From contig JAAALK010000549.1 in NCBI GenBank assembly GCA_019279435.1, forward strand, positions 1 through 64,000: a stretch of DNA of 64,000 bases. Direction: 5' to 3'. Shown one piece after another: positions 1 through 13,300 of the stretch (position 1 is its first letter; each line of letters begins with the position of its first letter). The notes beneath the pieces were generated by a model. That model made no database searches. It was not told where the DNA came from and saw only the letters and a list, made by a program, of their open reading frames with translations. The position numbers and the translations under genes are program-made. Source of the stretch: Zizania palustris. Lineage: Eukaryota; Streptophyta; Magnoliopsida; Poales; Poaceae.

Positions 1-632
1 TCCCTCCGGAGCACACTTCGAACTCCTTGCCTCCGCAGAGGACTTGACCATCCAACCTCCGAAGTCACTCCCTCCGGAGTACCTTCGAAGTGCCTCACCT
101 CCGAGGACTTTGTCTTGGAGTACCTTCCAGCCGGAGCCACGCTCCGCATCTCCTCTCTGCCTTCACCTGGCACGCCTCGACCCGAGGACCGACCCGGACC
201 ACCTTCGCAGCCATCGTGACGGAGCTCCCCGCTCCCCTGGCATCAAGCCTCCCGCTCGACCCAGTTCACCTGCTGCGAACCTTGTCCGTCGCCTCCGAAG
301 TCCCTGCGCACCGCAGACAAGCAGACAAGGTGTATCCAATACTCCGGAGACCTCTCCGGGTTAGCAACCTCCGCACACACTCCGGTTGTACCGCCCAAAG
401 TTACCGAAGCTTCGGTACGAACCAGTCATCGTGTACTGTCGGACCCCTCCGACGAGCACACTCCGCTGCAACAGCTGCAGCAAGCAAACAACGAACACCC
501 TTCGGTGAAACCACCTCCGAACCCCTTCGGAGGTCAACCTCCGAACCCCCTTCGGAGGTATCCCTTCGAACAGAGGTTAAAATCCTGTCAATCACTCATC
601 ACAAAACACCGAAACCAACCCTTGGTTTCTCA
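1..632 (-). repeat. 3' LTR of the SIRE-type copia element (partial)
   Basis: Same sequence as 8875-9504, ending in CA at 632. The next bases, read on the minus strand, form a polypurine tract (AAGGGGAGAT at 633-642) directly before the LTR. The remaining roughly 1.4 kb of this LTR lies before the window. Confidence 0.9.
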
Positions 633-739
633 ATCTCCCCTTGATGAGTGCATTGACAACCAAATCCAAGTTCAAGAAAATTTAAAATTTTCAGCACACA
701 AGTGACCATAAAAACTCAGAAAAGAGCCAAATCGTGTCA

Positions 740-935
740 CTTGACAAAAGACTTTTCCTCCCCCTTTGGTAAAAAGCCCCTTCGGCAATGAAAACTCCCT
801 CTGAGTTAAATTTTCCCTTTGGCAATAAAACATCTTCTCCCCCTTTATGTCAAATTTTCTCCCCCTTTGAAATTATACCCCCTTGCGGCAGAGAACGAAG
901 CAAATCTCTCTCCCCCTTTGGCAATGCAAGCATCA
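740..935 (-). repeat. Polypurine-tract-like repeats in the copia 3' region
   Basis: At least five degenerate copies of a tccccctttggcaa-like word (minus strand TTGCCAAAGGGGGA) lie at about 745-930, upstream of the true polypurine tract at 633-642. Repeated tracts before the 3' LTR are known from SIRE-type elements. The rest of 633-1790 has no recognisable reading frame; I see no envelope-like gene. Confidence 0.7.
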
Positions 936-1789
936 AGGAGCATGTAAAAGATGCAAAGCTTCGAAATGAGCAGAATTGCAAAGACATATGAAGCAAAAAT
1001 ATGCCAACATTAATACCAATGACCATGTGCTCAGCTCAAATTAATATTCTCTAAAAACATGATGAAGCATGTGAATTTATCATTTTTGAAATAAAAGCAT
1101 CACCACTTAGTCAAGGAAACTAGACAAGTAAAAGCAAGGAATGCGCAAAGCTAGTCAATTTCTACTCTAGACAGACAAGTCTAGTTCAAATGGAGCTTGA
1201 AAAGCAAACTTGATAAGCAATGAATTTGTGTTGTTCTTATCTTAGTGCCAGGGGTTATTTGTTTGTCCACCTTATACTTTCCAATCCGGCCAAGCCTAGG
1301 CATGAAAGCCATAAGAAGCTTAAGGCAAAGATTTTGGTATACACTACACTATTCCAGTTCAGACCGATGTGCAATGGTAAGCAGTCTAGAATAGAGTAGT
1401 GCGACAAACAACCCACCTGGTTTTTTTCTCTTAAAAGCATGCAAATCATGGAATTTTTGATTTTAACTAAGTGAACCAATGTTTGGTACTTTATGAATAT
1501 CCATGAAAATGTAGAACAGTTTTCAAGTTGTAATTTTTAGCATCCAATGAACAGTGTCTCGCTGTCACGCAGATAAAAGATAGCTAAAGCAGGTCCTGCC
1601 TAAACATGCTAGATTCAAGACTAAGCAGTGAGCATGATTTGACTTTGAAAATAAAACATCATGCACACGAATGTTCCAGATAAATTAAAAGAGCTGAGCT
1701 GTCATGGATTAAAAGCAAGCATATAAGTGCAACCAGATGTAAATGCAATTTCAACACAATTAGTAAAGCATATCCATCTAAAACAGCTC

Positions 1790-4700
1790 CCCCTCACAAA
1801 ATGCCGTAAGGGTGACATATGCCAAGTTCCCACGCAAGTAAGCAAATCGAGAAGCATCGAGGGGTTTTGTAAAAAATCGGCAAGCTGGTGTTGGGTATCA
1901 ACATATTGAAGTTCAATATCACCCTTCTCATTGTGATCTCTGAGGAAGTGGTACCGAACATCAATGTGTTTGGTTCTGGATGCTGAACCGGGTTGTTTGC
2001 AATACAAATAGCACTAGTGTTATCACAGAAAAGTGGAACACTCTTATAATCTAACCCGAAATCCCGCAAAGTGAAACCATCCACAAAATCTGAGAGCAAC
2101 AGCTAGCTGCAGCAAATATTCGGCCTCAGCCGTTGATTGTGCAACACTAGACTGTTTGCGGGAAGACCAGCAAACCAGTGAAGTACCCAGAAAATGACAA
2201 GTACCAGAGGTACTCTTCCTATCAATTCTACACCCAGCAAAATCCGCATCGGAATAACCTCGAAGACATAAAGATGAGGACGCTGAATACCATATGCCAA
2301 ATTCAAGGGTGTGTTTGAGATACCTTAAGATGCGCTTAACCGCTTGGCGGTGCGAAGCTCGTGGTGAAGCCTGAAAACGAGCGCACAGACACACTGCGAA
2401 GTGTATGTCCGGCCTCGTAGCAGTCAAGTAGAGGAGGGAGCCGATCATGCTTCGGAACTCCTTCTGATCTACGACTTCTCCATCTTCGTCAGGGTCCAAT
2501 GCTACAGATGTAGCCATTGGAGTAGCGAGTGGCTTCGCATCGGACATGTCGAACTTCTTGAGCAGGTCCTTGGTGTACTTCGTCTGGTGGACAAAAGTAC
2601 CTTGTTTGCTTTGCTTGATTTGCAAACCAAGGAAAAAGGTGAGTTCACCCATCATTGACATTTCAAATTCCCTGCTCATGGTATCTGCAAACTCGGCAAC
2701 CAAAGCATGAGAAGAGCCACCAAAGATGATATCATCCACATAAATCTGCACTAGGAGGAAATCTTTGCCATGCTTGAGAGTAAACAATGTTTATCAACAG
2801 AGCCCATCAAATACCCTCGCTCAAGCAGAAAAGACTTAAGTCTATCATACCAAGCCCGAGGGGCCTGCTTGAGTCCATAAAGACCCTTATGAAGTTTAAG
2901 GACTTTATGTGGGTACTTGGGGTTTTCAAAACCAGGGGGTTGTTTTACATAAACATCTTCACCTATGAAGCCATTAAGAAAAGCACTTTTGACATCCATT
3001 TGATAGAGTTTGAATCCCCGAGATGTCGCAAAGGCAAGCAAAATCCTAATGGCCTCAAGGCGAGCAACAGGTGCAAAAGTTTCAGTAAAATCAATCCCTT
3101 CTAGTTGAGAAAAGCCCTGAGCTACAAGTCTAGCCTTGTTTCTAATTATAGTCCCATCCTCTCCTTGTTTATTTTTGAAAATCCATTTTGTTCCAATGAA
3201 ATGAACATTTGGTGGAGGATCAACTAAAGTCCAGACTTGGTTTCTCTCAAAATTTTCAAGTTCCTCATGCATGGCATTGATCCAACTAGAATCAGAAAGT
3301 GCATGACTAACATCTAAGGGCTCGAAAGAAGCAACAAAAGCAGCATTAGTGAAATGAGCGTGAGAACGTGTTACCCTTTGATCAAGCTCACCAATGATCT
3401 GCTCGGGAGGGTGCATCCTTTGAACATGGTGTGGAGCCTCGCGGCGGGATGCAGTCTCCCCCTCAACTTGTGCGTTGGAGTGGTCCAAGATGACCGATGT
3501 CGAGGTAGTTGCTTCGGGACCTCGTGCCGAAGTAGTTGAAGCGGGGTCAGCTTCGGGGGTCGATGTCGAGGGTAGTAGGGGTTCATCCTCGAATTCTTCG
3601 GGATCTTCTTCTTCGAATAAGGTCTGTTCCATGTCGTGTTCATTTGCCTGTTCAAAAGCAGAACTAACAGAGGGGGTTGACTCATCAAAAGTCACATCAC
3701 ATGACTCGATGACAGTGTTAGTTTCCAAGTTATAAACACGATAAGAATGACCATGTATTGTGTATCCCAAAAAGATCCCGTCAGAAGATCGCGACTCAAA
3801 TTTATCCAAGTTACCATGTTTTAGGATAAAGCAGCGACAGCCAAAAACTCGAAGATGAGTAACCTTGGGCTGTCTCCCAAAACGCAGCTCATAAGATGTC
3901 AAATTTAAAATTGAGCGCAAGAAGATTCGGTTTGAGATGTAACATGCAGTGTTCATGGCCTCAGCCCAGAATTTTCTAGGAGTCCTATGCTCATCAAGCA
4001 TCATCCTAGCCATCTCAACCAAAGTGCGGTTCTTCCTCTCAACAACACCATTCTGTTGAGGAACCCGCGGAGCAGAGAATTGATGTTCTATGCCATGCTC
4101 CATGCAAAAGTCAACAAAGAGACTGTTTTTGAACTCGGTGCCATTATCGCTTCGAATGAATTTTAATGCACCGGGGAGTTCAGTGAAAAGTCTCAAAGCC
4201 AAGCTCCAAAAATGTGAAAACACTTCATCCTTGCTGGCAAGAAAGAAGACCCAAGAATAGCGAGAGAAATCGTCGACAATAACTAGAACATACCACTTGC
4301 CGCCTAAAGAACTAACCCGAGAAGGACCTACAGTGTCCATATGGAGAAGTTCTCCGGGTTGTTCAGTCATCACAGTGGTGACTGGCGAATGCGAAGCGGC
4401 AATCATTTTTCCATGTCGACAAGGAGCGCAAACTAAATTCTTTTCAACCTTGAGCCTGGGCAATCCTCGGATCAGACCTAGGGCGCTCAGACGAGCGAGC
4501 AACTCAAAGCTCATATGCCCTAGTCTCTTATGCCACTTCCAAAGCTCAGAAGTCGAATGTGCAACAAGACAATGAGAAGAACCAGATGACTCTGAAAAGT
4601 CAGCTCCAAAAACTCTCCCAACTCTAAAGATCTTACACACCACAACGCCATCAGAATTGAGTACTTGCGAAGTATCGCGATGAAATCGCACTTCGAAGCC

Positions 4701-4955
4701 CTCATCAAGCAACTGAGATACAGACAGCAAATTGTATCCCAGGTTTTCAACCAAAGCAACATCTTTGAGAGTGAAGTTCAAATTAATTCTTACCACACCT
4801 TTACCTTTCACTCTACTCCTTCGATTGTTTCCGAAGGTGATATGTTCCCTTTGCTTGGTTGTGGTGAGGCTGGAGAACCATGCTGCATCTCCGGTCATGT
4901 GGCGCAAACAACCGGAGTCCATGATCCACGTGCCCTCCAAGCCTCGATCTGTCGC
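1790..4955 (-). pseudogene. copia pol polyprotein (PR-IN-RT-RNaseH), frameshifted
   Basis: Pol of the SIRE-type element, in the gag frame after the amber codon. Visible in order: aspartic protease WIMDSGCLRHMTGD near 4920; integrase zinc-binding region (HKRLGHMSFELL, CAPCRHGK) near 4500; integrase core with HMDTVGPS, SDNGTEFK and QQNGVVERKNRT; then reverse transcriptase from about 3300 with FAPVARLEAIR and LYGLKQAPRAWY. A frameshift near 2770-2790 moves RT into another frame, where the catalytic YVDD (near 2740) follows. RNaseH breaks again near 2100 and near 1985, spread over three frames (SDADFAGC, FCDNTSAICIANNP, SRTKHIDVRYHFLRDH). The copy cannot make intact pol. Confidence 0.9.
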
Positions 4956-7418
4956 CTACACATGATAAGAACGTCTCGATCGCTCAGTGCTGGGGTGAGT
5001 AAAATAATGACGAGGCATCCAGCACTGAGTGACACGAGTAGTAGGCACAGTAAAAGCAGACGGTCTACGCACATAATAATCAGAATGATGCAAAGTGCGA
5101 GGTCTACCTACATGCTGTGAAAGAACAACATGTCGAGGTCTCCTACTCTGACGAGGTACAAATCTGCTAGCCCGAGGTCTACCACCATATGGAACATGGT
5201 GAACACCTCGAGGAGCAAAACCTCTCCGAGAAGCACGAGGAGCCTCAAAGGCAGGACGATAGTACATCTTAGACTCATGCATACCTAAAGATTGGTAATG
5301 CATGTCCTGGTACCTCATCGCCTGAGAGCGTCGCTCATCCTTGATGCGACGAAAACAGAACCCAACCAAATGACCCGCCCGATGACAGTAGGAACAGTGA
5401 AAAACTCTCTTGGGGGCACTCTCATGGGTCACAGGAGCAAGTCTCACAGGCTCCTTGGGTTTCTTCTGTGTGGTTTTCTTGGGAGGATTTTTCTTGGCAG
5501 GAGGAGTGGTTTTCTTTGGTGGATGGGTAGGCTTTTTGGCTGGTGGGGTGTCTAACAGAGCTCTCTCTTTCTCTAGGGTGGTGGGAGAGGTAAAAACAGT
5601 TTTGTTTTCACTAACTGAAGGTATCCTCTCAAAGCCCAAACCTAGAGCTACCCCTGCTCTGTCAGCACACATCTTGGTCTTGGCCAAGAGCAAATCCATC
5701 CTACCCTTTCCCTCAGTGCATTTATTAACCACGGAAAGAAGGTATTCATTTTCGGACATGAGGTTCTCAGCTCGCTCTCTAACAGTGCCTAGCTGGTCCT
5801 TAAGGGTAATGCAAGTGTCACAAACAGGTTGCACATCCTTAGAACTATCGGCCCTCTCCAATCTAGCCTCCAAATCATGAACATGCTTATCACGTAAATT
5901 AATGCTATCGCGTAATAAAGAGCAGTTCATGCAATCAATAATATCATGAGGTCTAGAATCCACCTTCAAAAGCTGCTTCTGTGCAGTCTCAAGCTCAGAA
6001 AGAGTTTGAGCATGAACAGAACGCAACTGAGCAAGCTCACTCATGACAACAGAACAGGACTCACATTCAGCATCATCAAATTTAGACTTAAGCATGGCAT
6101 ATTCAGTAGAAATAGTTTCTAGCCTAAGTCTAAGGTCTTTTCTTTCTCTAGCGGCTTGCACAAGTAATCTATCCTGACCAAGAACTACTTCATTCAGCTC
6201 ATCTAATTTAATTAGTAGCTGGTCAGATGATAGGTTTACCTCAGATGAGTCAAGCTCATCGCCGCTGTGATCGCTGTCGGCCATGAAGCAAAGGCCGGTG
6301 AAGTCACGTCCCTTCTTGTCCTTCTTGTCCTCCTTCCTTGGGGACTCCTCCTCCTCAGAGCTCGACTCCTCAGTTGAGGATGTGTCGATGTCGCTGAGAG
6401 CAGCAACAAAGGCTCTAGAAGCGGCCTTGGCTACTTTCTTAGCCATCTTGCCGCGCTTGCCCTTCACAAAAGGCTTCCTCTCCTTTTTGTGGTATTTGGG
6501 GCGGTCACTCTCATCTCTCTTCTTGATCTTGGGGCAATTAGCCTTGATGTGAGAAGTGTCGCCACATTCATAGCAACCACTAAAACCACTTCTCCTCTGA
6601 TCCTGTCTCTCATGATGAAAACGGGTGAACCTCCGGGCAATGAGAGCAAGCTCATCATCAGCTAGAGTGTCCACCTGCTCCTTTGTGACGGAGACCAGGG
6701 AGGACAAAGCAAAACCATCTGCAAAAACACAAGTACCAGATGTGCTTGGTTCTGCAGTGGTGCCACGGCTAGTGCTAGAAACTAATGCCAATGGCTGTGG
6801 CAAAGAGCTTCTGTGCACTGCAAGAGATGCCTTGGCAATCTCTGTGGACTTCAGCTTGCTAAAGAGTTCATCGCAGGTCAAGGTGTCATATCCTGCGGAC
6901 TCCTCAATGCTGGATATCTTCACTTCCCATATGCTATGATCAAGAGTGTAGAGAAGCTTGATAGCCCTATCATGATCACTGTAAGCAAGCGTCCCGTTGG
7001 AGCGCAAGTTACTCACTATCGCGTCAAAGCGAGAAAACATGGCATCTATAGATTCACCAGGTGCCTGCACAAATAGCTGATACTATTGATTGTAGGTGCT
7101 TTGGCGCATGGCCTTAATCTGAGTAGAGCCCTCATGAAAGACAGTGAGCGTTGTCCAAATCTCCCTAGCAGTCCTAAGGTGCTGCACCCTATCGAACTCA
7201 CTTCTACTCAAACCGATGAATAGTATGTTTCTTGCCTTGGAATTGGCATTATACTGATCCTTCTCAGTCTGAGAGGTGCGAGTCTCAGGGATGGAGTATT
7301 GTGAGTCCACAATCTCCCAAATTGCATTTCCTTGGCTTAACAAGTAAGCCTCCATGCGCACCTTCCAGTATGCAAAGTCAGTCCCATCGAACAGAGGAAT
7401 TTTACTGCCTCTATCCAT
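4956..7418 (-). pseudogene. copia gag polyprotein, interrupted by an amber stop
   Basis: Gag of the SIRE-type element: the structural protein that packages the RNA. The start ATG at 7416-7418 opens with MDRGSKIPLFDG, a typical copia gag N-terminus. An in-frame TAG at 7083-7085 breaks it after residue 111, and the same frame continues for about 700 residues. That part holds a zinc knuckle CYECGDTSHIKANCP, a lysine-rich stretch, an acidic region, a region of likely coiled coil, and a second cysteine-histidine motif (CSYCHRAGHLVGFC). A second in-frame TAG at 4956-4958 separates it from protease. Both stops fit single C-to-T or G-to-A changes (CAG or TGG to TAG), common in methylated plant transposons; that cause is inference. 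Confidence 0.88.
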
Positions 7419-7469
7419 GTCGCCAATAGATCACAAAACCGGTTAAGGTCAACTGGTGATCTTAACCCG

Positions 7470-7482
7470 CTCTGATACCAAT
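7470..7482 (-). other. Primer-binding site of the copia element
   Basis: On the minus strand the sequence TTGGTATCAGAGC directly follows the 5' LTR. It matches the initiator tRNA-Met 3' end used by most plant copia elements. Confidence 0.85.
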
Positions 7483-9504
7483 TGTTGGACCGGAAACGGC
7501 GACCAGAGGGGGGGTGAATGGGAGCTTTTAAAATTTCGGGCTAAAAACTAGCCTTCGGTTTCAGTTCTGTCTTCTGCGGAACAGGCTTCGAACACTACCT
7601 TCGAAGGTCTGGTTCAGAGGTACTTCGACACCTTCGAACACAAGCTTCGGAGGAGCAAAAGTTCGAAGCCAAGAAGACTTCGCTCCACTTACAACCCTCG
7701 AAAATCTACTCTGCCAAGTCAGTGCAGGCTCCGCACACAGGGTGCTTCGAGCAGGCTTCGCACTTCACCCTTTGCAAGAGTGGACACCCCTCTGAGGACT
7801 TCGACCTAGTACTTGGCAGCAGCAACTGGTGCTGGGCTTCGTACACGAAGGTCTACACGCACACAAACAGACTACACTAAGGGCATCGACACAAGAAGCA
7901 AAACGGGCCTCGGTCAGGGCTACGCTAGTAAGCAGCAAGGTCTCGCCTCCTGTTACATAGAGCGAACGCACACTGACAAAACACACTTCGCACAAAAACA
8001 ACCTTCGCCTCAACAGGCTTCGGTGCACTACAACAGGCGAGGTATGTAACGCGAGCTCAAGCAAAAAGCACAGGAAGCAGGGCTTCGCCGCTTGAACACG
8101 GAACACAAAATAGATTGAACTCTGGATGAAATACAACGAGGTATGTGGCTACAGGAGCTCAACAGTAAATGCTCAAAGTGTTAAATGTTACCTACCGAGC
8201 CCCCATATTTATAGCCCACAGTTCACCCAAAGGAAATGACTACACTACCCCTAGGGTTTACATTGATTTTGACTCTACAGAACTAAGGGGTACAAAAGGT
8301 AGTCCACCTTTATTCTGGAGGCTTCTCTGTCAGCTTTGCAGAGGGGACAGTGTCAGCCTTTTTACAGAACAGACAGTGTCAGCCTTTGCAGTCTTTGACC
8401 TTCTGGAATCCTCCCTTCGCACGCGAGGGTGCGGTAGCTTCGGTGAGAAGCCTGAAGCCAGATGGCCTTCGCTTCACCGAAGTCAGCCTTCGATACAGTG
8501 ACGGTTTTGAGCCGAAGCCGTCAAAGCTCCTTGGGCCTTCGCACCAACACCTCCGGAATGGACCACCACGGCTTCGCAGCTTCACCCAGCTCGAACTCCG
8601 TCAGTCCGTGTACCGAAGCCATGCAGGCCGAAGCACCTCAAGTCAACCTTGCTCCGGAGCTAGCCTCGCTCCAAAGCCTTCCACCCTCCGAACCCCCACC
8701 TTCGGAGTACCACCCTTCGAAGTCCCTCCTTCGTCCAAGGCCTCCGCATGAAGCATTCCATGAGCACTTCGTCGCAGTGTCTCTCCCCGAGCACACTCCA
8801 CGACGAGCCTCACCCGGACCATGCCTTCGATGCACCTCGACTTCTGAGACCTTCGTCGGGCCCCTTCGAATGTCTCCCTCCGGAACACACTTCGAACTCC
8901 TTGCCTCCGCAGAGGACTTGATCCATCCAACTCTGAAGTCACTCCCTCCGGAGTACCTTCGAAGTGCCTCACCTCCGAGGACTTTGTCTTGGAGTACCTT
9001 CAGCCGGAGCCACGCTCCGCACTCTCTGCCTTCACTTGGCACGCCTCGACCCGAGGACCGACCCGGACCACCTTCGCAGCCACCGTGACGGAGCTCCCCG
9101 CTCCCCTGGCATCAAGCCTCCCGCTCGACCCAGGTTCACCTGCTGCGAACCTTGTCCGTCGCCTCCGAAGTCCCTACGCACCGCAGACAAGCAGACAAGT
9201 GTATCCAATACTCCGGAGACCTCTCCGGGTTAGCAACCTCCGGCACACACTTCGGTGTACCGCCCAAAGTACCGAAGCCTTCGGTACGAACCCAGTCATC
9301 GTGTACTGTTGGACCCCTCCGACGAGCACACTCCGCTGCAACAGCTGCAGCAAGCAAACACCAAACACCCTTCGGTGAAACCACCTCCGAACACCCTTCG
9401 GAGGTCCAACCTCCGAACCCCCTTCGGAGGTATCCCTTTGAACAGAGGTTAAAATCCTGTCAATCACTCATCACAAAACACCGAAACCAACCCTTGGTTT
9501 CTCA
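7483..9504 (-). repeat. 5' LTR of the SIRE-type copia element
   Basis: About 2022 bp, bounded by TG and CA on either strand. Positions 8875-9504 align with 1-632 of the window, which is the inner part of the other LTR; by eye there are scattered substitutions and short indels. The LTR is packed with TTCG, TTCGAA and CTTCGG words, giving many short palindromes. Confidence 0.9.
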
Positions 9505-10342
9505 CGTTCCAACTCGAGACACTATGTAGAGAGAGGTAAGTAGCACCTACGAGTGACTTGTACCATGTGGCACAAAAGGGGCGCAATGTTGGTCCAGTGT
9601 GCTGGCACGCTGACGAAACCTATAGTCCATGTCATTGGGTTGGATCGTCTCATGCTAAAGGTTTCGGCATGAGTTCCTGTGACTTGGGTCATTTGGACAC
9701 ACTGTAGTATGTAGGAATGAGTGCCTTGTGGGTAAAGTGGTACACCACTGATTAGAGTTTAAATCTTTTCGAAAAGCCGAGCCCACAGTCAAGAGCAGGT
9801 TGCGTGACATCCCACAGTTAGTTTAACCTTGTGAAGTATTGCATCATGATTGGGCATGTAAGGACCGTTGAGAGAGGAGGGTTGACTGTACTTCTCGAGT
9901 TAAAGATGTTGCATCATTCATGATTTAATTATTTTGTATGATTAAACTTGACTCACATTAAAGGCTGCAAGATAAAAATGTACATTTCCACACTTTAAAC
10001 CAGTACCTTTTCCTTGTAACTACCTTGCATTATTATTACATTTCTCGATGGCTTGTTGAGTACTTTTGTACTCATATCCATTGGAAAACCCACTTCAGAG
10101 ATGATGTACTATGGCAAGGATGGTATGTAGTAGCGACCTAGTCAAGGAAGCGACCTTGGAGAAGATGTTCATCTAGATGTTCATTTTATTAGTTTCTTTT
10201 ATATTAACACTTGTGTAATAATGTGGTATGCGAACCACGAATGATTGTCGTATGTGCGTCGTCGTGTGATGAATATCTTGTGATTATTGATATTCTTTGG
10301 AATTTCAATAAAGTCTGGGATTGTTAAATTCTGGGCTCTACA
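9505..10342 (+). repeat. 5' LTR (3' portion) of the gypsy element
   Basis: Aligns throughout with 22054-22940. Ends in ctctaca at 10342, followed by the primer-binding site tggtattagagc at 10346-10357. Its left end is not a true LTR end but the copia insertion point. Confidence 0.9.
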
Positions 10343-10364
10343 AGATGGTATTAGAGCTGACTTG

Positions 10365-13300
10365 TAGGGGTGAAATTGGATCGGATTCGGGCGGATAATA
10401 CTCATACCGTATCCTAAACCATTTTTGTATTGCGGATGCGGATTCGGATCGGATATTAAACGGATGCGGATACAGAACGGATTATTTCAGATATCGGAAT
10501 CGGTGCGGAGTAGGAGCGAACTCGGGTCGGAAACGGATTAAAATTATCGGATAATACAACAATTTTGCAAAATTGAAAAACAGGTCATCTCTGAAACAGA
10601 CGCTTGATATTCATTGATATTCATGATCCATACACAATTTCAGAACTAACTCATAACTCAGAAGCTAGAACTCAGAAGCTAGCACCTCATTTTCTTCAGA
10701 ACTTCAGGGTTCAAATAAGAACAAAATGTAGCAATTTAGAGTTAAGAAATCTCAAATTACATCACACATGACACATCATAGTCTGTTAGTTTGTGACAAA
10801 ATATGAGTAGAACTTTAATCTTCAGCAATATCAGCAGTTCAGCACTTCAGAGTTCAACACACAATTTCAGCACTTCAGCATTAATTGTCTTCATCACTAG
10901 AAGGTTGTTCTTCCTACAAATTTCAGCAAGCATTTACATGATCAAATAATATCATCCACTTTCAGTTAGTATGTACATAATGAAATAATAACAAGCAAAT
11001 TTCAGCAAACATGTTTGATGATAATATATAATTTCAGCAAGCATATTTGTTGATAATATGTAAATTTTAAGTTCAAACCATCTCATTGAGATCTTCAAGT
11101 GTCAAGTTAGCAACCATGGTCTCTGAAACCTCCAAGTCATTGAGAATAGATTCAATCCGTTTACTAGAATCTAAAAATTATAAAACAAGAGGTATTAGTA
11201 GATAACATAGAGTGATAAATGTTAAATGAATGATCTAAAAATAACAAGTATATGAGTAGTCACCTCTCCTAGCTGCAGCCACCCAATCTTTAGTACACAC
11301 TAGTGCTTCCACAATTTCAGGTTCAAGACGACTACGGAAAGGATCAATAACACGCCCACCCGCACTAAAAGCAGATTCTGAAGCAACCGTAGAAACTTGC
11401 ATGGCCAAGACATCACGGGCAAGAAGGGCTAGAATAGGATATACATACTTATGAGCTTTCCACCATGACAATACATCAAATTGTTCAGTAACAGGAACAA
11501 ATAAGGGATCTTCTGCCAAGTATTTATCCAAGTCACTTATATTGCTTGTGCTACTAACCCGTGAAGCATACATGTATCTTCGAAAATCAACATCCTCATC
11601 ATCAATCACATTACTTTCATTTGTTTCAGTACTGACATTAGGAATAGGAGTAGTAGCAGTGTTTGAAGCAGCATATTCTGCATACATTTCCCTAATAATA
11701 AACATAAACTCTTCTAGAGCTGCAAGATATACCTTCCCATTAATCCCATACAACCTTTTCAACCTATATTCCACTGCCTTTTGTCTATACCTAGGATCAA
11801 GAAAATATGCCACAACAAGAGCAAGATTTGACCTCTTCCAATACTTGTCAAATTTTTTATACATAGAGATGGCCATGGCTTTGATAGTCTCATCATTACT
11901 TTTACACCATTCATAAATTTGAGACTTTATTCCACAAAAGCTTTGATAAAAGAGATTTGCAGTTGGATATAAAGTACCTGAGAATAGCTTTGTGACATCA
12001 TCAAACATCTTTAAGCATGTGCATAATGTTGCTGCCATATCCCAATCCTTGTTTGATGGTGCTATTTTCTCATACTTTTTCTTTTCAATTTCATAAAGTC
12101 TTTCAAATGCGGCTCTATAATATATCGCATCCGACAACATATGGTATGTTGAGTTCCATCTAGTTGTAACATCCAATGAGAGTCCCCTCTTTGTGTCTAA
12201 CTCACACTCAGTTGCACATTTTAAAAATTCCTCCATTTGCAAGGGAGATCATTTGACAAGTAATACAAATGACCGAATATTTAAAACTGCATCACTAATT
12301 TGTGCCAATCCATCTCTAGCAACTAGATTAAGTATATGATTAGCACATCTCACATGAAAAAAAGCACCACCACGTACTAGAGGGGACTTCTTATTCAACA
12401 CATCAATAACATCTTTAACACAAACATCATTTGCTGCAGCACTGTCCAATGTTAAAGAAAACATTTTCTTCTCTATAAACCACTTATTCAAGCATGAGGT
12501 CAATGCATTAGCTAAGTTAACACCTGTATGATGCCCTTTTACATGCATGAACTTAATAATCCTTTTCTGAATACTCCAATTTTCATCAATCCAATGAATT
12601 GTGACACACATATAACCTTTGTTTTGGTTTGAGGTCCACATATCCATGGTTGCACTAAAGCGGGCATTAACAGTTTTTAGATGATCATACAACCTTTTCC
12701 ATTCTTCTGAAAATAGATTAAGTATATCCTTCCTAATAGTGATGCGACTCTTGATAGGAAAGGTAGGTCGCAATGATTTGATGAAGTCCACAAAATACTC
12801 ATGATCAGCAATATTAAAAGGATATTTGTGCATGATAATTGCTAAATAAAATTTCCGCAATGAAGCATCTTGATCATACCTATAAGGCTCAATAGAAGTT
12901 GCACCAGAATCTTTCTTCTCCAATTTTAATTGTTGTTGTCCAGGGTTCACATTATGGGTTTTTGTGTGGTTTAGGAACACCGTTGTGCCATTCCTACTAT
13001 TGCGCCTAGCCTGATAGTTGCAATAGTTGCACTTTGCCCACTCTTCTTTCACCTTCTGACCATTGACCTCAATCCACTTATCAAATTTTGTATAGTGCAT
13101 CCATGCTGGTGAGGTGCTCTTCTTTTGTTTTTTTCCTTCGGGCAAATCTTTTGTTTCATTATCCCTATCTCGTGCATTCTTGCTCTTATTCTCAACATCA
13201 GTAATAGTGATAGGGCCGGTAATTTCATTCCCACTGGTACCAGTTGGTGCCTTTTGTGGTTCTTCATTTGGAGCTGGAGATGATCCCACCAAACTTTGGC

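Larger units (their letters stand above)
1..9504 (-). mobile_element. Ty1/copia retrotransposon, SIRE/Maximus type, 3' LTR cut by window start
   Basis: The element reads right to left: 5' LTR 7483-9504, primer-binding site just left of it, gag-pol 7418 to about 1790, a non-coding 3' region with polypurine-like repeats, then the 3' LTR whose inner 632 bases lie at 1-632. The LTRs start TG and end CA. The flank at 9505-9509 is cgttc; the uninterrupted gypsy LTR at 22054-22058 has the same five bases once, so this is the insertion site and copia inserted into the gypsy 5' LTR. Domain order PR-IN-RT-RNaseH is copia. The long LTRs, large gag with two zinc knuckles and long 3' region suggest the SIRE/Maximus clade (inference). 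Stops and frameshifts make this copy defective. Confidence 0.93.

Noticed and set aside
633..1790. Envelope-like gene in the SIRE-type 3' region
   Set aside because: Known in some SIRE elements, but no frame longer than about 75 codons and no membrane or coiled-coil pattern is present here.
7550..9450. Heat-shock elements in the copia LTR
   Set aside because: The TTCGAA words lack the two-base spacing of the nTTCnnGAAn element in most places; without counts the claim is unsupported.
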